Shown here: piece by piece, positions 1-9,415 of the stretch
How positions within the stretch are numbered: position 1 is the stretch's first letter
Layout of the letters: each line of letters opens with the position of its first letter
Assembly: GCA_005881575.1 (NCBI GenBank)
Contig: VBCA01000012.1
Location: 1-52,748, forward strand
Direction of reading: 5' to 3'
Length of the DNA stretch: 52,748 nt
Source: Betaproteobacteria bacterium
GTDB lineage: Bacteria; Pseudomonadota; Gammaproteobacteria; Burkholderiales; SG8-39
Translations under genes and position numbers: made by a program
The notes under the pieces: model-generated
The model's input: only the letters and a program-made list of their open reading frames with translations
Database searches by the model: none
Told to the model about the DNA's origin: nothing

Positions 1-94
1 GTCCCGAGAAGCTGAGATTGAGCAGCGGTATCAGCCCGGTCAGGATGAGCCAGGCGGCGAGCAACAGCATCCCGAGGTTTCGTATCACTTTCAT
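1..94 (-). CDS. Small hydrophobic membrane protein, N-terminal part only
   Basis: The reverse strand reads from an ATG at 94 off the left edge for 31 codons, starting MKVIRNLGMLLLAAWLI. It has a basic N-terminus followed by one long hydrophobic stretch, as in the roughly 50-residue membrane proteins of unknown function common in betaproteobacteria. The stop codon lies outside the window. It follows the phosphatase gene by 45 bases on the same strand, so it may be the last gene of the run that begins with nbaE. Function unknown; the family resemblance is from memory. Confidence 0.55.
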   Translation of the reverse strand, partial: MKVIRNLGMLLLAAWLILTGLIPLLNLSFSG

Positions 95-139
95 TGACGG
101 ACTCCCTTGAACACGCGCTGGTGAAGCGACGGAAAAACT

Positions 140-820
140 TCAGCTCTTGGAAACCCTACACTTCCCTTTTTCGCAGATTATCCTGGAATCGCGCTTCAGT
201 TTCGGCATCCACGCGGCCGCTTTGCGGCGGATCTGGTCGCGGTGTTCGGACGACAGGCTGCGGATGTAGGCGGAGTCGGCCTTGAACCAGATTCCCTGGT
301 AGCGCCTCATCTCCGCAATCGCCGCGTCGCGGCTCAGGCCTTCGACGATCACCCGGTACGCGGCGACCATCACGCCGGTGCGGTTCTGTCCCGAGCGGCA
401 GTGGACGTAGACGGGCTTCGCTTGCTTGTCGACGACCGCGAGGAAATGGGCGACGTGTTCGTCCAGAAGAGCCGGAGCGAGCACCGCGTTCGGCTCCCAA
501 TCGGATATGCGGAAGTAACCCGCTTCGTACCGGCCGGCGCTAGTAGGTCTGGCCTCGCCGAACGCGCGCCGGTCGTCGTGGAGCAGCTCGAGGTTTACGA
601 TCGTCCGCACGCCATGCTGAATGAGCCATGCGGCGCCGTCTTGCGCGGGCTTCGCCCCGCGCCACAGCACGTTCGGCGTCACCACGCAAAAATTCGGTAT
701 GGGAGAGCCGAGGTCGTTCGTACACGCGGAGGGAGCGGCCGGCATCGACGAGGACGGGAAACCGGCCAGGAGCACGAACAAGCAGAGGAATAGGAGGCTG
801 CAGGTGCTGGGGCGCGCCAT
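140..820 (-). CDS. Exported dual-specificity/tyrosine phosphatase family protein
   Basis: A 226-residue protein with a hydrophobic N-terminal segment (about residues 8-20) that looks like a signal peptide. The cysteine-phosphatase P-loop HCRSGQNR is at residues 140-147 and supplies the nucleophilic Cys141 and Arg147. The Asp in SDWEP (residue 107) is a plausible general acid. The N-terminal part, with WRGAKP near residue 53, matches the small phosphatases of the DSP/PTPLA-like group. A longer frame opens at 871, but I chose the ATG at 820 because it places the signal peptide at the N-terminus. Substrate unknown; a periplasmic or membrane-anchored location is inferred. Confidence 0.75.
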   Translation of the reverse strand: MARPSTCSLLFLCLFVLLAGFPSSSMPAAPSACTNDLGSPIPNFCVVTPNVLWRGAKPAQDGAAWLIQHGVRTIVNLELLHDDRRAFGEARPTSAGRYEAGYFRISDWEPNAVLAPALLDEHVAHFLAVVDKQAKPVYVHCRSGQNRTGVMVAAYRVIVEGLSRDAAIAEMRRYQGIWFKADSAYIRSLSSEHRDQIRRKAAAWMPKLKRDSRIICEKGKCRVSKS

Positions 821-855
821 GTCAGTGATACGGACGCTCGCGCCGCCAGCGCACG

Positions 856-915
856 TCACAGGAACCGCCACTTGAGCAGAAGGGCCGCTGCGACGAGGAA
901 GAGAGTGGTGCGCAT
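856..915 (-). CDS. Possible 19-residue hydrophobic peptide
   Basis: The gap between the phosphatase and DUF2007 genes contains a reverse-strand ATG at 915 and a TGA at 856-858. They encode 19 residues, MRTTLFLVAAALLLKWRFL, a single short hydrophobic helix with basic ends. I see no clear ribosome-binding site, and a frame this short can occur by chance. It is listed only because it lies in line with the flanking genes. Confidence 0.2.
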   Translation of the reverse strand: MRTTLFLVAAALLLKWRFL

Positions 916-930
916 GGATGCCGCGTCGTG

Positions 931-1185
931 CTACCCGAAAGCAGAAGGGCTTCCATAGTTCGGATCCAACCCTTGTCTTCCACGGTAGTCCTTAAGGATT
1001 GTCATGGCGTCTTCGAATTGAAGCTCCGGAACTGCCACTTTGATATTTCCGACAGCGCCGGTGTAGAACGCATTCATCCGGCTCAGTTCGGCGTCCAAGA
1101 GACAAGGCTTCAAACCGCTGCCCTCGAGGAGTCCAACCACCAATTGCGCTTCCATCCAGTTTGCAGGCACGAAAACGATCTTCAT
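931..1185 (-). CDS. DUF2007 family small protein
   Basis: An 84-residue protein beginning MKIVFVPANWMEAQLVVGLLE. This matches the DUF2007 (putative signal-transducing protein) pattern: a beta strand, then a helix containing the A-x-L-V-x-G-x-L-E motif, then a region carrying the V-x-V-P-x-x-x-x-x-x-A motif near residues 50-62. GAGG-like Shine-Dalgarno sequence (GAGG) lies 5 bases before the ATG. The gene sits in the minus-strand run downstream of the membrane protein gene. Function unknown; the family has a ferredoxin-like fold that may bind ligands or partner proteins. Confidence 0.75.
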   Translation of the reverse strand: MKIVFVPANWMEAQLVVGLLEGSGLKPCLLDAELSRMNAFYTGAVGNIKVAVPELQFEDAMTILKDYRGRQGLDPNYGSPSAFG

Positions 1186-1221
1186 CCGGCCTCATGTACC
1201 TAAGGTAGCTAACTCCCTAAA

Positions 1222-1713
1222 TCAACCCTTCGGGCGCTCGACCGAGCGGCGCTCGTAATGGCTGGCGTCGTCGACTCGCCACGGCCGCGGTTCGCGCCGA
1301 TGCGACTGCCACAGCAGGCCGATCCCGAGGAGGGCGGCCGCGATCGAGGCGCCGAGCAGCGCGGTCGTGACGCTTCCTTCGCCGAGGCCGAGACCGGCGA
1401 CTGCGAGCGCAAGGCTCGCGGCGAACGCGCCGACTCCGGCTTCCCAGAGATGGCAGCGCGGCGTGCGGCGCCAGCCGCGCCCGACCTCCCAGGCGAGAAT
1501 CACTCCGGGCAGGACGAGCCACCACGGGCTCGGTTGAGCGCGGCCGCCCAGCACTCCGACCAGCAGGACGGCGACCAGCGCGGCTATCAGGAGCGTGATG
1601 GGACGTCGCAGCCGATCCCGCCACGCGCGGTGCAGATCCCGGGCGAGGAGCAGCACCGCCGCGAGCGCGAGGACGAGCTCGATCACGGACTGCAGCGTCA
1701 TGCCGGTTTCCAT
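1222..1713 (-). CDS. Integral membrane protein of unknown function
   Basis: A 163-residue protein with about five hydrophobic segments (near residues 8-25, 38-55, 62-77, 92-110 and 115-134) and a charged, probably cytoplasmic, C-terminal tail. Its ATG at 1713 overlaps the TGA of the topoisomerase IB gene in an ATGA arrangement, which implies translational coupling. The same frame stays open much further upstream, but that part is antisense-free overlap with the topoisomerase gene and is not plausible as coding. I do not recognise a family. Confidence 0.6.
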   Translation of the reverse strand: METGMTLQSVIELVLALAAVLLLARDLHRAWRDRLRRPITLLIAALVAVLLVGVLGGRAQPSPWWLVLPGVILAWEVGRGWRRTPRCHLWEAGVGAFAASLALAVAGLGLGEGSVTTALLGASIAAALLGIGLLWQSHRREPRPWRVDDASHYERRSVERPKG

Positions 1714-2783
1714 CACGCCTCCGCCGCGTCCTCCTGCAAGAACTGCAGCACCGCGATTTCGTCGCGCCTCAACGCGGCGGTGGGGTGCTCGCGGCGCGCG
1801 CGGTTCGGCGGGACGCCGGGGGCGAGCGGGGCGGTGAGTCCCTGCAGGTACGCGCGCACGAGGCCGGGGTGGACGTAGTACTTGCGGCACACGGCGCGGG
1901 TGTTGCCGAGGCGCTTCGCCACGGCGTCGATCGCGCGGATCATGTTGCGCTCGGCCTCGCGCTGGCTCTTCGCGGGTCCCAGCAGGAAAAGCTCCCGCGC
2001 CGCGAGCATCGTGCCCGCCCAGGTGCGGAAGTCCTTCGCCGTGATGTCCCGGCCGGTGATCTCGCGAAGATACGCGTTGACGTCGTCCGACGAGATCGTC
2101 TGGCGCTTGCCGGAGCTGTCGATGTACTTGAACAGCTCCTGACCGGGGAGGTCCTGGCACTGCTGGACGATGCGCGCGAGGCGCCGGTCGGTGATCGACA
2201 CCGTGTGATCGACCCCGCTCTTGCCGCGGAAGCTGAAGAGCAATTTCGCGCCCTTGATCTCGACGTGACGCTCGCGCAGGGTGGTGAGGCCGAAGGAGCG
2301 GTTCTCGCGCGCGTACTCGTCGTTGCCCACGCGGATCAGCGTCTTGTCGAGCAGCATCACCACGGTGGCGAGGATCTGGCGCCGCGTGAGATCGCGCGCG
2401 CGCAAATCGCGCTCCACGCGCTCGCGGATCTCGGGGAGAATTTCGCTGAACTCGAGCATGCGGCCGAATTTCGACTTGTCGCGCGCCTCGCGGTACAGGG
2501 GATGGTAGCGATACTGCTTGCGGCCGCGCGCGTCGCGCGCAGTCGCCTGGATGTGCCCCTCGGGGTCCGGGCTTATCCAGACGTCGGTCCAGGCCGGCGG
2601 AATCGCGAGAGAGTTGATGCGCTTGCGCTCGGTCTTGTCCGTGATGCGCGCGCCGTCCGGTGCGTAGTAAACCCAGCCCTTTCCCGCGCGCTCGCGCCGG
2701 ATCCCGGAGACGCCGTCGCTGACGTAGTTGAGCCCGGCGCGCAGCGCCGCCTCGCGATGCTCGTCGACGCGCGGCGAGATCAC
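1713..2783 (-). CDS. DNA topoisomerase IB (poxvirus type)
   Basis: A 356-residue type IB topoisomerase, which relaxes supercoils by nicking one strand through a 3'-phosphotyrosyl bond. The N-terminal DNA-binding domain includes the motif AIPPAWTDVWI near residues 60-70. The catalytic domain contains RVGNDEYARENRSFGLTTLR (151-170, catalytic Arg151), a beta-hairpin Lys (GKSG, 187-190), DFRTWAGT (Arg253) and the active-site tyrosine in CRKYYVHP (Tyr302/303). The start is a GTG at 2783 preceded by a GGTGAT-like site. It lies 4 bases after nbaC and is coupled to the next membrane protein gene. Length fits the bacterial family (about 340-360). Confidence 0.93.
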   Translation of the reverse strand: MISPRVDEHREAALRAGLNYVSDGVSGIRRERAGKGWVYYAPDGARITDKTERKRINSLAIPPAWTDVWISPDPEGHIQATARDARGRKQYRYHPLYREARDKSKFGRMLEFSEILPEIRERVERDLRARDLTRRQILATVVMLLDKTLIRVGNDEYARENRSFGLTTLRERHVEIKGAKLLFSFRGKSGVDHTVSITDRRLARIVQQCQDLPGQELFKYIDSSGKRQTISSDDVNAYLREITGRDITAKDFRTWAGTMLAARELFLLGPAKSQREAERNMIRAIDAVAKRLGNTRAVCRKYYVHPGLVRAYLQGLTAPLAPGVPPNRARREHPTAALRRDEIAVLQFLQEDAAEA

Positions 2784-2787
2784 CGGA

Positions 2788-4787
<2,000 letters not shown>

Positions 4788-4822
4788 GAAACTCTCCGCG
4801 GGAGGGCGTGGCGGGCCCAGAG

Positions 4823-4851
4823 AAAATAGGGGATACTTTACCAAAATGCAA
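4823..4851 (-). promoter_or_regulatory. Candidate sigma70-type promoter for nbaE
   Basis: On the reverse strand a TTGCAT hexamer (4846-4851) is followed after exactly 17 bases by TATTTT (4823-4828), in an AT-rich island of otherwise GC-rich DNA between two divergent genes. Transcription would start near 4816, leaving a leader of about 30 bases that contains the nbaE ribosome-binding site. Pattern match only. Confidence 0.4.
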
Positions 4852-4896
4852 CAAGCCCATGCGTTCGAATGGGCGAGCTTACGACAGTCCGTTGCG

Positions 4897-5781
4897 ATGA
4901 CTCTGATCTCCAAGGAACGCGCGATTCTTTTTGCCGACGTGAGCGGCAGCACGGCCCTCTACGAGCTGCTCGGCGACAAGCCCGCGGCGAAAGCGATCGA
5001 GGCCTGCTTGAACGAGCTCCGCGCAGTCGTCGCGAACCGCGAGGGCCAGGTCGTCAAGACGATAGGCGACGAGATCATGGTGGTGTTCGGCAACGGGGAG
5101 GCCGCTTGCGACGCGGCGAGGGAAATGCAGCAGCGGGTGATCGCCCTGCCTCCGAGCGCCGGTGTGAAGCTCGCCATCCGCATCGGCTTTCATTTCGGCC
5201 TCGTCCTCGAGGACAAGGGCGATTTCTGGGGGGACGGCGTCAACACCGCGGCGCGCCTCGCCGCGCTCGCCAAGGCGGGGCAGATTCTCACCAGCGGCGC
5301 CACCGCGAACGCCTTGCCCGCGGCGCAGCGCGCGGGCCTGCGCGATCTGGACGCGATCCAGGTCAAGGGAAAGCACGACGCGGTGCGCGTGTTCGAGCTG
5401 ATGTGGGGCGACACCGAGGACGCGACCCAGGTCGCCGGGCTCGCCTCCAGCGCCAAGGTGGAGATAAAGCTGACCCTCGAGGTCGGCGAGCGCACCCTCG
5501 AATTCCCGCGGGAGAAAACGGCGCTCTCGCTCGGCCGCGATTCGAGCTGCGATATCGTGGTGAGCGAGAAGACCGCCTCGCGCCTGCACGCGCGCATCGA
5601 GCGCAGGGGCGTGCAGTACATCCTGATCGACGAATCGACCAACGGCACCTACGTGCAGATCGGGGCGGACCGCGAAGTGCTGCTGCGCCGCGACCGCGTC
5701 ATGCTGCGCGGCAGGGGCAGGATCGCCTTCGGCACCTCGACCGCGGCGGCGGTCGAGCTGGTGCTGTTCGACTGTTCGTGA
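4897..5781 (+). CDS. Class III adenylate cyclase with C-terminal FHA domain
   Basis: A 294-residue protein. Residues 5-170 form a class III nucleotide cyclase: metal-binding Asp14 (FADVSGST) and Asp58 (GDEIM), adenine-selecting Lys54 and Asp113, and transition-state Asn116 and Arg120 (GDGVNTAAR). All catalytic positions are present, so cAMP synthesis is likely. Residues about 190-290 form an FHA domain, with LGRD at 212-215, S-R-L-H at 228-231 and NGTYV at 249-253, which binds phosphothreonine peptides. This suggests input from a Ser/Thr kinase not encoded here. The start at 4897 is chosen by comparison with the family; an in-frame ATG at 4846 is possible but falls in the nbaE promoter region. 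Confidence 0.88.
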   Translation: MTLISKERAILFADVSGSTALYELLGDKPAAKAIEACLNELRAVVANREGQVVKTIGDEIMVVFGNGEAACDAAREMQQRVIALPPSAGVKLAIRIGFHFGLVLEDKGDFWGDGVNTAARLAALAKAGQILTSGATANALPAAQRAGLRDLDAIQVKGKHDAVRVFELMWGDTEDATQVAGLASSAKVEIKLTLEVGERTLEFPREKTALSLGRDSSCDIVVSEKTASRLHARIERRGVQYILIDESTNGTYVQIGADREVLLRRDRVMLRGRGRIAFGTSTAAAVELVLFDCS

Positions 5782-5845
5782 GCGCCGCGTCCCGCAATGG
5801 GCCGGGTGCGGGTGCTAAAATTCGCATTTTTCCCGGAGACAAGAC

Positions 5846-6781
5846 GTGAAGCAGGCGGTATCGAAAGCGCGCGCGGCGGAAACTGGGAAGGAGCACTGGA
5901 TCAACAAGGGCAGGGACAAGGTCCGGCTGTTTCTCTGGCAAAAACTCCCTGCCGCGGGCGCGCAAAGGCGCGGCACCGTGCTCTTCGTGCACGGCTCCTC
6001 GATGGCCTCGCAGCCGACTTTCGATCTGAAAGTCCCCGGCCGCCCCGATTCCTCGGTGATGGACTGGTTCGCGGCCCGCGGCTTCGAGACCTGGTGCATG
6101 GACAACGAGGGTTACGGTCGCTCCGACAAGTCGCGCCCGATCAACTGCGACATTGCGAACGGCGCCGACGATCTCGCCGCCGGCAGCGAATATATCCTCG
6201 AGACCTCGGGCGCGGGGAAGCTGCTCGTGTACGGCATCTCCTCCGGGGCGCTGCGGGCGGCGCTCTTCGCCCAGGCGCACCCGGAGCGCGTCGCGCGCCT
6301 CGCGCTCGACGCCTTCGTGTGGACGGGCGAGGGCAGCCCGACGCTCGCCGAGCGAAGGAAAAAACTTCCCGAGTTCTCGGCCAGGAACCGCCGGCCGATC
6401 GACCGCGCGTTCGTGCACAGCATCTTCGAGCGCGATCATCCGGGCACGGCCGACAAGGCGACCATCGACGCCTTCGCCGAGGCCATCGTCGCGCTCGACG
6501 ATTCGGTGCCGACCGGGACCTACGTGGACATGTGCTCGAAGCTGCCTCTGGTCGATCCGGCGAAGATCACCGTTCCCACGATCATCATGCGCGGGCAATG
6601 GGACGGCATCGCGGGGATCGACGACCTGATCGAATTCTTCAAGCGCCTGCCCAACCCCGACAAGCAGTTCGCGGTCATGGCCGGCGTCTCGCACGCGAGC
6701 TTCCACCAGAAGAACTACCTGATGGTCTATCACATCCTGCACTCGTTCTTCTCGCAGCCGGAACCCGTCTACCGGGGTTGA
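5846..6781 (+). CDS. Alpha/beta hydrolase
   Basis: A 311-residue alpha/beta-hydrolase-fold protein without a signal peptide. The oxyanion-hole motif is VHGSS (48-52), the nucleophile elbow is GISSG (130-134, Ser132), the probable acid is Asp253 (GQWDG) and the base is His283 (VSHAS), giving a complete triad. The start is a GTG at 5846 with GGAG 7 bases upstream. It is followed after 2 bases by a Bug-type receptor gene, so the pair probably handles one imported ester or ring-cleavage product. Substrate unknown. Confidence 0.8.
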   Translation: MKQAVSKARAAETGKEHWINKGRDKVRLFLWQKLPAAGAQRRGTVLFVHGSSMASQPTFDLKVPGRPDSSVMDWFAARGFETWCMDNEGYGRSDKSRPINCDIANGADDLAAGSEYILETSGAGKLLVYGISSGALRAALFAQAHPERVARLALDAFVWTGEGSPTLAERRKKLPEFSARNRRPIDRAFVHSIFERDHPGTADKATIDAFAEAIVALDDSVPTGTYVDMCSKLPLVDPAKITVPTIIMRGQWDGIAGIDDLIEFFKRLPNPDKQFAVMAGVSHASFHQKNYLMVYHILHSFFSQPEPVYRG

Positions 6782-6783
6782 TC

Positions 6784-7740
6784 ATGCGCGCGCTTTCCGC
6801 TTTTTGCCTCGCCATGCTGCTTGTCGCCTCTGCGGCGGCGCAAACTTATCCAAGCCGTCCGGTGCGCATCGTGATCCCGCTTTCGCCGGGCGGCACGACC
6901 GACGTGCCCGGGCGCATCATCGCGCAGAAGCTCTCCGAGTCCCTCGGGCAGCAGTTCTTCGTCGAGAACCGGGCCGGTGCGGGCGGAACGATCGGGTCGG
7001 ACTACGTGGCGAAGGCGAGGCCGGACGGCTACACGCTGCTCCTCACCGCCTCGCCTTTCGTGATCGCGCCGCACGTGTACAAGACGATGCCGTACGACAC
7101 GCTCGCCGACTTCGCGCCGGTGATCCGCATCGCGACCGGGCCGTACGTGCTGGTCGTGCACCCCTCGCTCGGGGTGAATTCGGTGAAGGAGCTGATCGCG
7201 GCTGCGAAGAAGGAGCCGGGCAAGATCGACTTCGCCAGCTCCGGCAACGGCGGCGCGCAGCACCTCGTCACGGAGCTCTTCATGTACATGGCCGGCATCA
7301 AGCTCAATCACGTGCCGTACAAGGGCAGCGGGCCGGCGCAGCAGGACCTGATGTCGGGAATCATCAAGGTGAGCTTCGTCGGCACGCCGATCGCGATTCC
7401 GCACATGAAATCGGGGCGATTGAAGGCGCTGGGCGTGAGCACGGCGACGCGCTCGCCCGAGATTCCCGAGGTGCCGACCATCGCCGAGGCGGGCGTCCCC
7501 GGCTACGAGGCGATCGTGTGGATCGGCCTGCTGGCGCCGGCGGGAACCCCGCGCGACATCGTCGCGAAGCTGAACGGCGAGATCGGGAAGCTCGTGCGCG
7601 CCGACGAGGTGAAGAAACTCATCGCCCCGACCGGCATGGAGCCCGACCCGGACACGCCCGCGCAATTCGGTGCCTACCTCAAGGGCGATTACGACAAATG
7701 GGGCAAGGTGGTGCGCGATTCGGGGGCGACGGTCCAGTAG
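6784..7740 (+). CDS. Bug/TctC-family periplasmic solute receptor
   Basis: A 318-residue tripartite tricarboxylate transporter-type receptor. It has a signal peptide ending near AAAQ (residue 19) and the family start motif YPSRPVRIVIPLSPGG. The family motif VENRAGAGGTIGSDYVAKA follows, then HVPYKGSGPAQQDLMSG, which lines the carboxylate-binding cleft. Length is typical. No membrane subunits (TctA/TctB) are in the window, as is usual for orphan Bug genes of betaproteobacteria. The ligand is unknown but probably a carboxylate; adjacency to the hydrolase suggests a shared substrate. Confidence 0.92.
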   Translation: MRALSAFCLAMLLVASAAAQTYPSRPVRIVIPLSPGGTTDVPGRIIAQKLSESLGQQFFVENRAGAGGTIGSDYVAKARPDGYTLLLTASPFVIAPHVYKTMPYDTLADFAPVIRIATGPYVLVVHPSLGVNSVKELIAAAKKEPGKIDFASSGNGGAQHLVTELFMYMAGIKLNHVPYKGSGPAQQDLMSGIIKVSFVGTPIAIPHMKSGRLKALGVSTATRSPEIPEVPTIAEAGVPGYEAIVWIGLLAPAGTPRDIVAKLNGEIGKLVRADEVKKLIAPTGMEPDPDTPAQFGAYLKGDYDKWGKVVRDSGATVQ

Positions 7741-7752
7741 AGCTCCTCCCGC

Positions 7753-7758
7753 TATAAT
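7753..7758 (+). promoter_or_regulatory. TATAAT -10-like box before mmsA
   Basis: A perfect TATAAT lies 13 bases before the mmsA ATG, in the 31-base gap after the Bug gene. No convincing -35 hexamer sits 16-18 bases upstream (CGGTCC). If functional it would give a leader of about 7 bases. Weak evidence. Confidence 0.25.
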
Positions 7759-7771
7759 TCAGGGACCTCCT

Positions 7772-9298
7772 ATGAACACCCGTGACGCCGCACTTGCCAA
7801 AGTTCGCGAACTGAGTCATTTCATCGGCGGCAAACACGTCCGCGGTGAAAGCGGCCGCTTCGGCGACGTGTTCAACCCGACGAGCGGCGCGCTCGCCGCC
7901 AAGGCGCCGCTCGCTTCGCGGCCTGAGGTCGAGCGCGCGATCGCCGTGGCGAAGGAGGCCTTTGCAGGCTGGTCGGAGACTTCGCCCCTCACACGAGCGC
8001 GGGTGATGTTCCGCTTCAAGGAGCTGATCGAGCGGCACATGGACGAGCTCGCGCTCCTCATCTCGAACGAGCACGGCAAGGTGCTCTCCGACGCCAAGGG
8101 CTCGATCCAGCGGGGCCTCGAAGTCGTCGAGTTCGCCTGCGGCATCCCGCACCTGATGAAGGGCGAGTTCTCCGACAACATCTCCGCGGGCATGGACCTG
8201 TACTCGATCCGCCAGCCGCTGGGCGTATGCGCCGGGATCACGCCCTTCAATTTTCCGGCGATGGTGCCGATGTGGATGTTCCCCGTGGCGGTCGCCTGCG
8301 GAAACACTTTCATCCTCAAGCCCTCAGAGAAGGATCCCTCCTGCCCCTTGCGCCTTGCCGAGCTGATGCTCGAAGCAGGCGCGCCGGCGGGCGTGCTGAA
8401 CGTCGTGAACGGCGACAAGGAGGCGGTGGACGCGCTGCTCAGCGATGCGCGCGTCGCCGCGGTGAGCTTCGTCGGCTCGACCCCGATCGCCAAATACGTG
8501 TTCGCCACCGGCTCGGTCAACGGCAAGCGCGTGCAGGCGCTCGGCGGAGCGAAGAACCACATGGTGGTGATGCCCGACGCGGACATCGAGGTCGCGGCCG
8601 AGGCGCTGATGGGGGCGGCCTACGGCTCGGCGGGCGAGCGCTGCATGGCGGTCTCGGTGGCGGTGCCCGTGAGCGAGCGCACGGCGGACGAATTGATCGA
8701 AGCGATGACCCCCAGGATCAGGAAGCTCAAGATCGGGCCGTCGACGGACGATTCTTCGGAGATGGGGCCGCTCGTCACGCGCGAGCACCGCGACAAGGTC
8801 AGGGGCTACGTCGATCTGGGAGTGAAGGAGGGCGCGAGCCTCGTGGTGGACGGGCGCGGGTTCAAGGTGGCCGAGCAGCCGAACGGGTTCTTTCTCGGCG
8901 GCAGCCTCTTCGACAAGGTCAGGCCCGAGATGCGCATCTACAAGGAAGAGATCTTCGGCCCGGTCCTCTCCGTGGTGCGGGCGAAGAATTTCGAGGAAGC
9001 GCTCGCGCTGCCCTCCGACCACGAATACGGCAACGGCGTGGCGATCTTCACCCGGAACGGAGACGTGGCGCGCAACTTCACCCACAAGGTGAACTGCGGC
9101 ATGGTGGGGATCAACGTGCCGATCCCGGTGCCGCTCTCGTTCCACAGCTTCGGCGGCTGGAAGCACTCGATCTTCGGCGACATGAACCAACACGGGCCGG
9201 AAGGCGTGCGCTTCTACACGCGCATCAAGACCGTGACCTCGCGCTGGCGCGAGGGCGTGAATCCCGGCGCCAATTTCGGCATGCCGCTGATGAAGTGA
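7772..9298 (+). CDS. mmsA: CoA-acylating methylmalonate-semialdehyde dehydrogenase
   Basis: A 508-residue aldehyde dehydrogenase that converts methylmalonate semialdehyde or malonate semialdehyde to propionyl-CoA or acetyl-CoA with CO2 release (EC 1.2.1.27). It has TPFNFP (Asn160), the ALGGAKNH segment (256-263) typical of MmsA in place of the usual Glu motif, and the catalytic Cys291 in AGERCMAVS. Length matches the family (about 500). The start at 7772 follows an AGGGA site and gives the usual N-terminus leading into HFIGGKHV. The product links valine, inositol or beta-alanine breakdown to the propionate genes elsewhere in the window. Confidence 0.93.
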   Translation: MNTRDAALAKVRELSHFIGGKHVRGESGRFGDVFNPTSGALAAKAPLASRPEVERAIAVAKEAFAGWSETSPLTRARVMFRFKELIERHMDELALLISNEHGKVLSDAKGSIQRGLEVVEFACGIPHLMKGEFSDNISAGMDLYSIRQPLGVCAGITPFNFPAMVPMWMFPVAVACGNTFILKPSEKDPSCPLRLAELMLEAGAPAGVLNVVNGDKEAVDALLSDARVAAVSFVGSTPIAKYVFATGSVNGKRVQALGGAKNHMVVMPDADIEVAAEALMGAAYGSAGERCMAVSVAVPVSERTADELIEAMTPRIRKLKIGPSTDDSSEMGPLVTREHRDKVRGYVDLGVKEGASLVVDGRGFKVAEQPNGFFLGGSLFDKVRPEMRIYKEEIFGPVLSVVRAKNFEEALALPSDHEYGNGVAIFTRNGDVARNFTHKVNCGMVGINVPIPVPLSFHSFGGWKHSIFGDMNQHGPEGVRFYTRIKTVTSRWREGVNPGANFGMPLMK

Positions 9299-9323
9299 CA
9301 AAAATGCGAATGCATTTTTGTCA
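9296..9323. repeat. Perfect 12-bp hairpin at the mmsA stop codon
   Basis: The arms TGACAAAAATGC (9296-9307) and GCATTTTTGTCA (9312-9323) are exact inverted copies around a 4-base loop. The left arm begins with the mmsA TGA stop. It could act as a transcript-end structure, although no T-run follows, and it abuts the palindromic repeat that begins at 9320. Confidence 0.6.
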
Positions 9324-9401
9324 TCCTGAGGAGCGGCTTTACCGCGACGAAGGATCTGCTTCTGTTGGAAAAGCAGATTCTTCGTTTCGCTCAGAATGAC
9401 A
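9320..9401. repeat. REP/MITE-like palindromic element (GTCAT-CTGAG ends)
   Basis: An imperfect inverted repeat of about 82 bases. The outer arms are GTCATCCTGAG (9320-9330) and CTCAGAATGAC (9390-9400), which match with one mismatch. The inner arms are GAAGGATCTGCTTCT and AAAAGCAGATTCTTC around a short loop near 9365. Elements with GTCATTCTGAG...GAAGAATCTGC are dispersed intergenic repeats in many GC-rich bacterial genomes. It fills the gap between mmsA and the VOC gene. Translation of this repeat gives the familiar spurious peptide LRFAQND, which bears on the start of the next gene. Confidence 0.8.
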
Positions 9402-9415
9402 GTGAGGGAATAGGT

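Noticed and set aside
1714-2160. Upstream extension of the membrane protein frame
   Set aside because: It lies entirely inside the topoisomerase IB gene in another frame; the ATGA overlap at 1711-1715 gives a normal start.
9365-9415. ATG start for the VOC gene inside the palindromic repeat
   Set aside because: The extra residues are translated repeat sequence; a TTG with a ribosome-binding site lies directly after the repeat.
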